39,586 nucleotides of DNA from Sphingomonadales bacterium. GTDB lineage: Bacteria; Pseudomonadota; Alphaproteobacteria; Sphingomonadales; Sphingomonadaceae. Location of the stretch: positions 1 through 39,586 of the forward strand of contig JAGWUH010000034.1 of NCBI GenBank assembly GCA_028868535.1, given 5' to 3'. How positions within the stretch are numbered: the first letter of the stretch is position 1; the number at the start of each line of letters is the position of its first letter. This document shows, one piece after another, positions 1-8,111 of the stretch. The position numbers and the translations under genes are program-made. The notes below the pieces were generated by a model. That model saw only the letters and a list, made by a program, of their open reading frames with translations. It searched no databases and was not told where the DNA came from.

Positions 1-1
1 G

Positions 2-925
2 CTGATCCGCCGCTTCGAGGAAAAGGCCGGCCAGCTTTACGGCCTCGGCCTGATCGGCGGCTTCTGCCACCTCTACATCGGGCAGGAAGCCGTCGCCGTC
101 GGCCTGCAATCGGCGCTCGATCCGGACAAGGACAGCGTGATCACCGGCTATCGCGACCATGGCCACATGCTCGCCTACGGCATCGATCCCAAGCTGATCA
201 TGGCCGAACTCACCGGCCGCGCCGCCGGCATTTCGCACGGCAAGGGCGGCTCGATGCACATGTTCAGCGTCGATCACAAGTTCTTCGGCGGCCACGGCAT
301 CGTCGGCGCGCAAGTCTCGCTCGGCACCGGCCTCGCCTTCGCGCACAAGTACCGCGAGGACGGCGGCGTCTGCGTCGCCTACTTCGGCGATGGCGCCGCC
401 AACCAGGGCCAGGTCTACGAAAGCTTCAACATGGCCGCGCTGTGGAACCTGCCGATCGTCTACGTGGTGGAGAACAACGGCTACGCGATGGGCACCGCGG
501 TCAAGCGCGGCTCCGCCGAAACCCACTTCCACCGCCGCGGCACCGCGTTCCGCATTCCCGGCATGGACGTCAATGGCATGGACGTGCTCGAAGTCCGCAA
601 GGCCGCCGAACTCGCGATCGACCATGTCCGCCAGGGCAATGGCCCGGTGCTGATGGAGCTCAACACCTACCGCTATCGCGGCCATTCGATGTCCGACCCG
701 GCCAAGTACCGCAGCCGCGAGGAAGTGCAGGAAATGCGCGAGAAGCACGACCCGATCGAGGCCGCGAAGACCGAGTTGCTCGCCCGCGGCGTGCCGGAGG
801 ACAAGATCAAGGAGATCGACAAGCGCGTCCGCGCAGCCGTCGCCGAAAGCGCCGATTTCGCCGAGAACTCGCCCGAGCCGTCTCTCGATGAACTGTACAC
901 CGACGTGCTGGTGGAGCGCTACTGA
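2..925 (+). CDS. pdhA: Pyruvate dehydrogenase E1 component, alpha subunit (5' partial)
   Basis: Alpha subunit of the thiamine-diphosphate-dependent E1 enzyme, which decarboxylates pyruvate and passes the acetyl group to lipoyl-lysine in the cytoplasmic PDH complex. The reading frame is already open at the left edge, so the N-terminus (probably about 40-50 residues) lies outside; 307 residues are visible. The segment YRDHGH, the glycine-rich [10 protein letters not shown] stretch and the ThDP-binding motif starting GDGAANQG and ending VENN are all present. The segment YRGHSMSDP corresponds to the phosphorylation-loop region of E1-alpha enzymes. The TGA stop overlaps the pdhB ATG by one base (TGATG), so the two subunits are probably translationally coupled. 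The identification is secure. Confidence 0.96.
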   Translation: MIRRFEEKAGQLYGLGLIGGFCHLYIGQEAVAVGLQSALDPDKDSVITGYRDHGHMLAYGIDPKLIMAELTGRAAGISHGKGGSMHMFSVDHKFFGGHGIVGAQVSLGTGLAFAHKYREDGGVCVAYFGDGAANQGQVYESFNMAALWNLPIVYVVENNGYAMGTAVKRGSAETHFHRRGTAFRIPGMDVNGMDVLEVRKAAELAIDHVRQGNGPVLMELNTYRYRGHSMSDPAKYRSREEVQEMREKHDPIEAAKTELLARGVPEDKIKEIDKRVRAAVAESADFAENSPEPSLDELYTDVLVERY

Positions 926-2376
926 TGGCGATCGAACTGAAGATGCCCGCGCTCTCGCCGACGATGGAGGAGGGCAAGCTCGCCCGGTGGCTGGTCAAGG
1001 AAGGCGATGAAGTCCGCTCCGGCGACATCCTGGCGGAAATCGAGACCGACAAGGCGACGATGGAGTTCGAGGCGGTCGACGAAGGCACGATCGGCAAGAT
1101 CCTCGTCCCCGAGGGCACCGACGCGGTCAAGGTCGGCACCGTGATCGCGACCATTTCCGGCGAGGACGATGCAGGCGATGTCGATGCAGGCGATGTCGAT
1201 GCCGGCGAGGGGGGTAAACCCGCCCCGGCCGCGGCGGAAAAGCCCGCAGCGCAGCAGAAGGCCGCCGAATCCGCCCCGCCTGCCGCCGCAAAGGCCGAGG
1301 ATGCCCCGGCGCCGAAAAAGGCCGCCAGCGGCACCGCCAACCTCGCCAGCGAGGCAAAGCCCGCGCGCGATCCCGAGGTCCCCAGCGGCACCAACATGAA
1401 GACGTCGACCGTCCGCGAAGCCCTGCGCGACGCGATGGCCGAGGAAATGCGCCGCGACGGCCGCGTGTTCGTGATGGGCGAGGAAGTCGCCGAATACCAG
1501 GGCGCTTACAAGGTCACGCAAGGCCTGCTCGAGGAGTTCGGCGCGAATCGGGTGATTGATACCCCGATCACCGAATATGGCTTCGCCGGCATCGGCACCG
1601 GCGCGGCGATGGGCGGCCTCAGGCCCATCGTCGAGTTCATGACCTTCAACTTCGCGATGCAGGCGATCGACCACATCATCAACTCGGCGGCGAAGACCAA
1701 CTACATGTCCGGCGGCCAGATGCGCTGCCCGGTGGTGTTCCGCGGCCCCAACGGCGCCGCCGCCCGCGTCGGCGCGCAGCACAGCCAGAACTACGCGCCG
1801 TGGTACGCCAGCGTCCCCGGCCTCGTCGTCATCGCCCCGTATGACGCCAGCGACGCCAAGGGCCTGCTCAAGGCGGCGATCCGCTCCGAAGACCCGGTGG
1901 TGTTCCTCGAGAACGAGCTGGTCTACGGCCGCAGCTTCGAACTGCCCGAGCTGGACGACCACGTCCTGCCGATCGGCAAGGCCCGCGTCGTCCGGGAGGG
2001 CAAGGACGTCACCATCGTGTCCTACTCGATCGGCGTCGGCCTCGCGCTGGAGGCGGCGGAGACGCTTGCGGGCGAGGGGATCGATGCCGAAGTGCTCGAC
2101 CTGCGCACGCTGCGCCCGCTCGACAAGGCGGCGGTGCTCGCCAGCCTGGCGAAGACCAACCGCCTCGTCGTCGCGGAGGAAGGCTGGCCGGTCTGCGGCA
2201 TCGCCTCGGAGATCATCAGCATCTGCATGGAGGACGGCTTCGACCTGCTCGATGCCCCGGTGCTGCGCGTCTGCGACGAGGACGTGCCGCTGCCTTACGC
2301 CGCCAACCTCGAAAAGGCCGCGCTGATCGACGCGAACCGCATCGTCACCGCCGTCCGCAAGGTCTGCTATCGCTGA
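925..2376 (+). CDS. pdhB: Pyruvate dehydrogenase E1 beta subunit with N-terminal lipoyl domain
   Basis: Beta subunit of pyruvate dehydrogenase E1, 483 residues. Residues 1-78 form a biotinyl/lipoyl domain with the lipoylation site in ETDKATME (Lys43). An Ala/Pro/Lys-rich flexible linker (about 85-150) follows, then the transketolase-like pyrimidine-binding and C-terminal domains (about 155-483, beginning [14 protein letters not shown]). A lipoyl domain on E1-beta, in addition to the one on E2, is characteristic of many alphaproteobacterial PDH complexes. The linker begins with a 15-nt in-frame tandem repeat encoding DAGDV. The lipoyl group would be made by LipA, encoded at 18840 in this window. 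The start is fixed by the one-base overlap with pdhA. Confidence 0.97.
   Translation: MAIELKMPALSPTMEEGKLARWLVKEGDEVRSGDILAEIETDKATMEFEAVDEGTIGKILVPEGTDAVKVGTVIATISGEDDAGDVDAGDVDAGEGGKPAPAAAEKPAAQQKAAESAPPAAAKAEDAPAPKKAASGTANLASEAKPARDPEVPSGTNMKTSTVREALRDAMAEEMRRDGRVFVMGEEVAEYQGAYKVTQGLLEEFGANRVIDTPITEYGFAGIGTGAAMGGLRPIVEFMTFNFAMQAIDHIINSAAKTNYMSGGQMRCPVVFRGPNGAAARVGAQHSQNYAPWYASVPGLVVIAPYDASDAKGLLKAAIRSEDPVVFLENELVYGRSFELPELDDHVLPIGKARVVREGKDVTIVSYSIGVGLALEAAETLAGEGIDAEVLDLRTLRPLDKAAVLASLAKTNRLVVAEEGWPVCGIASEIISICMEDGFDLLDAPVLRVCDEDVPLPYAANLEKAALIDANRIVTAVRKVCYR
1168..1209 (+). repeat. 15-nt in-frame tandem repeat in the pdhB linker
   Basis: The unit GATGCAGGCGATGTC occurs twice in full (1168-1182 and 1183-1197), followed by a diverged partial third copy to 1209. 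It encodes [14 protein letters not shown] at the hinge just after the lipoyl domain. The length is a multiple of three, so copy-number change would lengthen or shorten the linker without a frameshift. Confidence 0.85.
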
Positions 2377-2385
2377 AGCCGATTC

Positions 2386-2408
2386 GCCCGCGCCCGACCG
2401 GCGCGGGC
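2386..2408 (+). terminator. Stem-loop after pdhB, probable transcription terminator
   Basis: A perfect 9-bp stem (GCCCGCGCC at 2386-2394, GGCGCGGGC at 2400-2408) with a 5-nt loop lies 9 nt after the pdhB stop. No T-run follows directly; the first T-rich stretch is about 25 nt further on. It is therefore not a textbook intrinsic terminator, but it is well placed to end the pdhAB transcript before the pilus-like module. Confidence 0.5.
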
Positions 2409-2515
2409 CCCGGACGTGGCCGCCCGGCGGGTGTTTAATATTACGATCCTTGACGATGTCTATTTCATGTCTTGGTAATCCATAGTATAGGACAAAACGC
2501 TGAAATATCGGTAAC

Positions 2516-2534
2516 TTAATGGTCTGTTAGCCCT
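2516..2534 (+). promoter_or_regulatory. CtrA-like box upstream of the first VWA gene
   Basis: TTAA (2516-2519), seven bases, then TTAG (2527-2530) and CCCT. The CtrA response-regulator consensus in alphaproteobacteria is TTAA-N7-TTAA, so this is a one-mismatch site. It lies in an AT-rich island (about 2430-2530) inside the 208-bp gap before the first VWA gene; the second half-site begins 58 nt before the ATG at 2585. The same arrangement recurs before the paralogous gene at 4745. That CtrA binds here is inferred. Confidence 0.55.
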
Positions 2535-2584
2535 CGCGGTCAAAGCATCCCCGGCACTTTGGTCGAGGTCAGGGAAGCAGTCCG

Positions 2585-4579
2585 ATGTCGCACGGGCAGT
2601 TGATTGCCGGGTTTCGGGATGCCTTGCGCCGCGTCGCCGGCGATCGTGTCGGCAGCATGTTGCCGCTGGCGGCGATAGGGCTGATGGTGATCCTCGGACT
2701 GGTCGGCGGCGCGGTCGACATGAGCCGGCTCTACAAGGTGCAGAACCGGCTCCAGGCCGCGTGCGATTCCGGCGTGCTCGCCGCGCGCAAGGCGGTCACC
2801 ACCAACGGCCTCGACCAGGCCGCCCAGACCCAGGGCAAGAAGTTCTTCGACGTCAACTTCGATCCCGCCCAGCAGCAGGTCGCCAGCGTCATCTTCAACA
2901 CCAGCTCCCCCAACAACGGCGCCACCGTGGTGGGCACCGCGACCGCCAGGGTGCCGATGCTGATCATGGGCGTGTTCGGCGTCCAGCAGGCCTCGATCAC
3001 TTCGACCTGCATGGCCACGCTGGGCATCAACAACGTCGACGTCACCTTCGTGCTCGACATCACCGGCTCGATGGCGGCCAAGCTCGGCAGCACCACCCGC
3101 CTCCAGGCGCTCAAGGATGCCGCCAAGAACTTCTACGGCACGCTGAAGACCGCCACCACGGGCACCGGCGCCCGCGTGCGCTACGCGATGGTGCCGTTCG
3201 GCTCGAACGTGAACATCGGCCACCTGATCCATGGCCTGAACCCCGCATACCTGGTCGACAAGTGGAGCTACTTCAGCCGCCTGCGCTTCATCCGCACGGA
3301 AACCTTCGGGCGCGTGGGTTCCACCAGCGTCAGCCTGGAACTGCTCGATTATGCGCCCTATTCGCTGCCCACGCCGGTGCGGGTCGACAACGCCTCCTAC
3401 GATTCCATCCCGGCGTGCCTGGCGAAGATGCCGGCCTGGACCGGCTGGGTCGACGTCGGCGCGGCAAACAGCACCCAGGCCACCGTCACCATCGCCGGCG
3501 TCAACAACGTCAAGCGCACCACCGTCATCCAGAACCAGGCGCAGACGTACACCTATTGCAGCCGATCCGGCCAGGTCTACAACATCTGGAGCGTTACCGT
3601 GCCGCGCGTGCGGACGACCAAGACGTACGTCGGCGTCACCGCGGTCCCCGATCCTGCGGCCACCACGTATGCCACCCGTGGCAGCCTCTACCTCCCCGTC
3701 GCCGTCGACGTCAGCGGTTTCAAGCAAGGCAACGCCATCACCCTCGAGACCGGGCTGCTGGGCGAGGCACAGAGCTTCACCTGGGACGGCTGCATCGAGG
3801 AGCGCTATTCCCGCGCCGACGCCAGCTTCACCTACGATGCCGCTTCCGACCGCATCCAGGATGCGCGCAGCCTCGACCTCGATATCGATACCGCGCCCGA
3901 TCCCGCCAACGATGCCACGAAATGGGCGCCCGCGATCGATGGCGGTGCGATCTTCGGCCACATGGACCCCGGCTTCCTTTACTGGATCCCCGATGCGGTC
4001 GCCGGTGCCGGCAACGTCGAAGTCGGCGCCTGCCCGTCACCGTCGCGCGCGCTGGCCGAAATCGGCCAGTCCGAATTCAACGGCTATATCGACAGTCTCA
4101 CGATCGCCGGCGCCACCTATCACGATTTCGGCATGATCTGGGGCGCACGCCTCAGCTCGCCCAACGGCCCGTGGTCGGCGCTGGTCAACGAGGCTCCGTC
4201 CAACAACCAGACCGTTTCGCGCCACCTCATCCTCGAAACCGATGGCGACATGAATCCCGATTACCGCGCCTATACGATGAACGGGATCGAAATGATCGAT
4301 CGTCGCACCAACGATGTCGCCGGCAAGCGCCTCAGCAGCGACAATATCCCGTCGGCAGAGGATATCGGCCGCCACGTCTCCCGCTTCCGCGCCATCTGCG
4401 ACGCGGTCAAGGCCCGTGGCATCCGCATCTGGGTGATCGCCACCGCCACCAACCTGAACGCCGACCTGTCCTACTGCGCCTCGCCCAACAGCGCCTTCAC
4501 CGCCGCGAGCGCCGACGGCCTCAACGCCGCCTTCCAGTCGATCGCCAGCCAGGTCACGCAGCTGCGGGTGTCGGGGTGA
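2585..4579 (+). CDS. TadG-like protein with von Willebrand factor A domain (paralog 1)
   Basis: 664-residue protein of the TadE/TadG-like pilus-assembly type. A hydrophobic segment after a basic N-terminus (about residues 24-45, starting GSMLPLAAIGLMVILG) anchors it in the membrane and is followed by the conserved YKVQNRLQAACDSGVLAARK region. A VWA domain begins near residue 153 with the metal-site motif DITGSM (158-163). The rest is predicted periplasmic; cysteines in SIPAC, YTYCSR and TWDGC are conserved with paralog 2 and suggest disulfides. The start is an ATG after AGGGA. The two proteins align without gaps from the start to the VWA motif, so a tandem duplication is clear. Role is inferred: adhesion or Flp-type pilus function. 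No Tad motor genes are present in the window. Confidence 0.85.
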   Translation: MSHGQLIAGFRDALRRVAGDRVGSMLPLAAIGLMVILGLVGGAVDMSRLYKVQNRLQAACDSGVLAARKAVTTNGLDQAAQTQGKKFFDVNFDPAQQQVASVIFNTSSPNNGATVVGTATARVPMLIMGVFGVQQASITSTCMATLGINNVDVTFVLDITGSMAAKLGSTTRLQALKDAAKNFYGTLKTATTGTGARVRYAMVPFGSNVNIGHLIHGLNPAYLVDKWSYFSRLRFIRTETFGRVGSTSVSLELLDYAPYSLPTPVRVDNASYDSIPACLAKMPAWTGWVDVGAANSTQATVTIAGVNNVKRTTVIQNQAQTYTYCSRSGQVYNIWSVTVPRVRTTKTYVGVTAVPDPAATTYATRGSLYLPVAVDVSGFKQGNAITLETGLLGEAQSFTWDGCIEERYSRADASFTYDAASDRIQDARSLDLDIDTAPDPANDATKWAPAIDGGAIFGHMDPGFLYWIPDAVAGAGNVEVGACPSPSRALAEIGQSEFNGYIDSLTIAGATYHDFGMIWGARLSSPNGPWSALVNEAPSNNQTVSRHLILETDGDMNPDYRAYTMNGIEMIDRRTNDVAGKRLSSDNIPSAEDIGRHVSRFRAICDAVKARGIRIWVIATATNLNADLSYCASPNSAFTAASADGLNAAFQSIASQVTQLRVSG

Positions 4580-4744
4580 GCCGTGCCGCCGCCGCCTCGG
4601 GACACGTGCTTCCGCGTCGGCGAACGACGCATGAATGGCTGCGAAAAGTTCCCGCCTATGTAAAAAAATGTATCCCTAATAAAGAATCAACCAGCGAACC
4701 CCGCGCATATCCATACTTCCCCGAAACGCCTCCCTTACCAGGTG

Positions 4745-4763
4745 TTAAGTCATTCTTAGGCCT
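4745..4763 (+). promoter_or_regulatory. CtrA-like box upstream of the second VWA gene
   Basis: TTAA (4745-4748), seven bases, then TTAG (4756-4759), G and CCT. It matches the element at 2516-2534 in both half-sites and in the trailing CCT, and the second half-site begins 59 nt before the ATG at 4815. The spacers differ, so only the half-sites are conserved. An inverted repeat GTTCCA/TGGAAC (4777-4792) lies between this box and the gene. CtrA binding is inferred from the consensus. Confidence 0.55.
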
Positions 4764-4814
4764 GGCGGGTGCATTTGTTCCACCGTTGGAACTCCATCTT
4801 TGGGGAATGCGCCC

Positions 4815-6776
4815 ATGGTGTGCGATCGCATCATCGCATGTGTGCGGGATCAGTTCAGGAACCTTGCCGCCAGTACGGCCGGCAGCATGCTGCCGCTCGC
4901 GGCAGCGGGGCTTGTCGTCATCCTCGCGCTGGTCGGCGGCGGGGTGGACATCAGCCGCGTCTACAAGGTGCAGAACCGTCTCCAGGCCGCGTGCGACGCC
5001 GCCGTGCTGGCCGGCCGCAAGGCCGTCACCACCAACGGCTTCGACACCGCCGCGCAGACCCAGGCCAGCAACTACTTCAACGTCAACTTCGATCGCGCCC
5101 AGCAGCAGGTCGCCAGCGTGTCGTTCTCGCCCACGACGCCCGATAACGGCACGACGATCGTCGGCACCGCCACGGCCAACGTGCGGATGATCGTGATGGA
5201 GATCTTCGGCACCGATTCGATGGCCGTCACCGCCAATTGCCGGGCGACGGAGGGCATCAGCAACATCGACGTCACCTTCGTGTTCGACACCACCGGCTCG
5301 ATGGGCTCGATCCTGACCGGCTCGACCACGCGCCTCCAGGCGCTGAAGGACGCGGCGAAGAACTTCTTCACCACCGTCCAGAACTCGACCTCGGGCACCA
5401 CCGCCCGGGTCCGCTACGCGTTCGTGCCGTTCAGCGCCGGGGTCAACGTCGGCTCGCTGATCTACGCCAAGGATCCGAACTACCTGGTCGACAGCTGGAC
5501 CTACCAGTCGCGCGTGTCGCGCTTCGAAACGCTGGTCACCCAGCGCTACGGTACCAACAGCACCAACTGGCCGATCTACCAGGAAACCTATCCGTCCAGC
5601 AATTACAACACCACCCCGGCGCAATACGGGACGACCTCCTATGGCTCGATCCCCGCCTGCCAGGCCGCGCTTCCGGCGGACACCGCGTGGACCGCGAACG
5701 GTTCGCCGACGATCAGCACGCTCAACAATTTCGCGATTTCCGGCGCCGGCACCGTCACCCGCACGATCACCACCCAGCCGCAGACGCAGACCTACTACTT
5801 CTGCCAGCGCTCGGGCCTGGTGTACTACATCTACAGCTACACCGCCTCGCGCACGCTGACGACGACGACCTACGGCTCGCTGACGGCGGTATCGTCGAAC
5901 ACGACGACGACGTGGGATCACTACGATTTCCGCCCGGTGCTGGTCGATGTCAGCCAGTTCAAGGCCGGCAGCACCATCACCCTCAATACCGGCTCGGTTG
6001 GCGCCGCCCAGAGCTTCACCTGGGACGGCTGCATCGAGGAGCGCTACACGCGCAACGACAGCAGCTTCACCTACGATTCCGACAGCGGCCGCATCACCAA
6101 CACCGGCGCGATCGACCTCGACATCGACGCGGCGCCGACCAGCGATGCCGGCACCAAGTGGGCGCCTGCGCTGGATAACGGCACGTACTACCGCACCTCC
6201 AGCGGCTCGATGTCCAGCGCCTTCCTCACCAACGAAGGCACCCGCGCGCAATACTACTGCCCGACCGCGGCGACCACGCTGGCCGAGATGTCGCAGTCGG
6301 ACTTCAACAACTACGTCGACGGCCTCGTCGCCACCGGCAACACCTACCACGACTACGGCATGCTGTGGGGCGCGCGGATCAGCTCGCCCACCGGCGTGTG
6401 GTCGTCGCTGGTCTCGGCCGAGCCGTCGAACCACCAGACCGTCACGCACCACCTGATCCTCGAGACCGACGGTGAGCCGAACACGGTCTATACCGACTAC
6501 ACCACCTACGGCATCGAATACCACGACCGCCGCATCACCGCCGACGGTTACTCGAACAACAACGATCGCCACATGGCCCGTTTCCGCGCGATCTGCGACG
6601 CGCTCAAGGCCCGCGGCGTGCGCATCTGGGTGATCGCGCTGGCGACCAACCTGACGACGGACCTCAATTACTGCGCCTCCGCCAACAGCGCCTACACCGC
6701 CAACAGCTCAACCGCGCTCGACCAGGCGTTCCAGTCGATCGCCAAGCAGGTCGGCGAACTGCGGGTATCGCAATGA
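4815..6776 (+). CDS. TadG-like protein with von Willebrand factor A domain (paralog 2)
   Basis: 653-residue paralog of the preceding gene, with the same plan: membrane segment at about 24-45, YKVQNRLQAACDAAVLAGRK region, VWA motif DTTGSM (158-163) and a large C-terminal part ending ELRVSQ. I chose ATG 4815 over an in-frame TTG at 4800 because GGGGA lies 8 nt before it and because the VWA motif then falls at the same residue number as in paralog 1. A Ser/Thr/Tyr/Asn-rich region near residues 240-300 is the main difference from paralog 1. A 38-nt stretch is identical between the genes (3770-3807 and 6009-6046), encoding the TWDGCIEERY region. The stop overlaps the TadE start by 4 nt (ATGA), so it forms an operon with the TadE genes. 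Confidence 0.85.
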   Translation: MVCDRIIACVRDQFRNLAASTAGSMLPLAAAGLVVILALVGGGVDISRVYKVQNRLQAACDAAVLAGRKAVTTNGFDTAAQTQASNYFNVNFDRAQQQVASVSFSPTTPDNGTTIVGTATANVRMIVMEIFGTDSMAVTANCRATEGISNIDVTFVFDTTGSMGSILTGSTTRLQALKDAAKNFFTTVQNSTSGTTARVRYAFVPFSAGVNVGSLIYAKDPNYLVDSWTYQSRVSRFETLVTQRYGTNSTNWPIYQETYPSSNYNTTPAQYGTTSYGSIPACQAALPADTAWTANGSPTISTLNNFAISGAGTVTRTITTQPQTQTYYFCQRSGLVYYIYSYTASRTLTTTTYGSLTAVSSNTTTTWDHYDFRPVLVDVSQFKAGSTITLNTGSVGAAQSFTWDGCIEERYTRNDSSFTYDSDSGRITNTGAIDLDIDAAPTSDAGTKWAPALDNGTYYRTSSGSMSSAFLTNEGTRAQYYCPTAATTLAEMSQSDFNNYVDGLVATGNTYHDYGMLWGARISSPTGVWSSLVSAEPSNHQTVTHHLILETDGEPNTVYTDYTTYGIEYHDRRITADGYSNNNDRHMARFRAICDALKARGVRIWVIALATNLTTDLNYCASANSAYTANSSTALDQAFQSIAKQVGELRVSQ

Positions 6777-7408
6777 CGCGCGCCCGGCTCCAGCGTCTGG
6801 CGCTGAGCGCCTCGCGGGCCGTCCGGCGCGCCTCGGCGCGGCTTGCCCGCGACGAACGCGGCAACACCCTGGTCGAGTTTGCGCTGATCTCGCCGGTGTT
6901 CTTCACCCTGCTGATCGGCACCGCCAACCTCGGCCAGCTGGTCTACGGCAAGATCGTCCTGAACGGCGCGATCGAGGTGGCCGCACGCGCCAGCTCGCTC
7001 GAAGGCGGCGATACCACCGCCGCCGACAACATGGTCCGCAAGATCGTCGGTCCGATCCTGCCGGGCGCGACCTACACGATCACCCGCTCGAACTACTACG
7101 ACTTTGCCGACGTCAGCCGCGCCGAACGCTTCACCGACTCCAATTCCGACGGCGTCTGCGACAACAACGAAAGCTACATCGACGAGAACAACAACGGCAC
7201 CTGGGATGCCGACGTGGCTGAAACCGGGCAGGGCGGCGCCAGCGACGTCGTCGTCTACCAGGTCCGCGTCCAGTACCGGCCGCTGTTCCGGGTGCCGTTC
7301 ATGCCCAACCAGTGGCAGCAGTTCACGCTCAACTCCAAGGCCGTGCGCAAGAACCAGCCGTTCGCCACGCAGACGCCCTACTCCACCGTGACGAGGACCT
7401 GCACATGA
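6773..7408 (+). CDS. TadE-like minor pseudopilin with EF-hand-like calcium loops
   Basis: 211-residue TadE-family protein. After a basic N-terminus comes the pseudopilin-like signature DERGNTLVEFALISPVFF (Glu35 is the conserved glutamate) and one membrane helix (about 33-54). The periplasmic part contains two adjacent calcium-loop-like segments. Residues 122-133 (DSNSDGVCDNNE) fit the 12-residue EF-hand loop exactly, with D at 1, N at 3, D at 5, G at 6 and E at 12. A second segment starting at Asp137 (DENNNGTWD) keeps the D-x-N-x-N-G core. ATGA overlaps at both ends show tight coupling with paralog 2 upstream and the second TadE gene downstream. TadE family membership is clear; calcium binding is inferred. 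Confidence 0.85.
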   Translation: MTRARLQRLALSASRAVRRASARLARDERGNTLVEFALISPVFFTLLIGTANLGQLVYGKIVLNGAIEVAARASSLEGGDTTAADNMVRKIVGPILPGATYTITRSNYYDFADVSRAERFTDSNSDGVCDNNESYIDENNNGTWDADVAETGQGGASDVVVYQVRVQYRPLFRVPFMPNQWQQFTLNSKAVRKNQPFATQTPYSTVTRTCT

Positions 7409-8067
7409 CGGTCGCCCTCCCGGTTCGCGCCCCGCGGGCAGCCCTGCCGGTGCGCCTGCGCCGCTCGCTCGCCGCGCTCGCCGCCTGCCGCTCGGGCAAC
7501 TCGCTCACCGAATTCGCGCTGATGCTGCCGCTGCTGCTCACCGCCGGCATGTATGGCCTCGAAATGACCTGGATGCACAACGCGGCGATGCAGGTCAGCC
7601 AGACGGCGATCGCAGTGGCGGACAACGCCGCGCGCATGGAGCAGACCAGCAACACCGGCACCGCGCCCACCGTCACCGAATCCGACATCAACGCGGTGCT
7701 GACCGGCGGCAAGATCGAGAGCAACGGCCTCGACATCACCGGCCGTGGCCGCATCATCCTGTCCAGCCTCGAAGTCGACGGCTCGAACAACCAGTACATC
7801 CACTGGCAGCGCTGCACCGGCGGCCTGACCAACGCGTCGCGCTATGGCGCGCAGGGCACCGTCGTCACCAACATGGGCAGCGGATCAAGCCGCATCACCG
7901 CCACCACCGGCAGCGCGGTGATGTTCGTGGAGGTCTACTACCGCTACAAGCCGCTGTTCGGCACGATGTTCGTCCAGCCGATGCTGTTCCACCAGGAAGC
8001 GGCGTTCATCATCCGCGACGATCGCAACCTTTCGAGCACCTCGGGCACCATCTCCTCGGGCTGCTGA
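7405..8067 (+). CDS. TadE-like minor pseudopilin (second)
   Basis: 220-residue protein with the TadE signature SGNSLTEFALMLPLLLTAGMYGLEM and a single membrane helix (about 33-55) followed by a periplasmic domain. The frame is open further upstream, but the ATG at 7405 overlaps the previous stop by 4 nt and gives a normal TadE N-terminus, so it is preferred. It differs from the first TadE protein outside the N-terminus and has no calcium-loop motif. It is the last gene of the VWA/TadE operon; a 44-nt gap follows. Confidence 0.82.
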   Translation: MTVALPVRAPRAALPVRLRRSLAALAACRSGNSLTEFALMLPLLLTAGMYGLEMTWMHNAAMQVSQTAIAVADNAARMEQTSNTGTAPTVTESDINAVLTGGKIESNGLDITGRGRIILSSLEVDGSNNQYIHWQRCTGGLTNASRYGAQGTVVTNMGSGSSRITATTGSAVMFVEVYYRYKPLFGTMFVQPMLFHQEAAFIIRDDRNLSSTSGTISSGC

Positions 8068-8111
8068 GGTCCGGGCTTGCGGCATGGCCCGCGCCGGTCC
8101 AAGCCGCCGCG

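Noticed and set aside
2540..3961. Long open frame on the minus strand opposite the first VWA gene
   Set aside because: It is a mirror frame of a strong gene in GC-rich DNA; the product is Val/Gly/Asp/Arg-rich without any domain, whereas the plus strand shows TadG and VWA motifs.
4800..4817. TTG at 4800 as start of the second VWA gene
   Set aside because: The ATG at 4815 has a GGGGA site and aligns exactly with the start of the paralog; the extra five residues have no counterpart.
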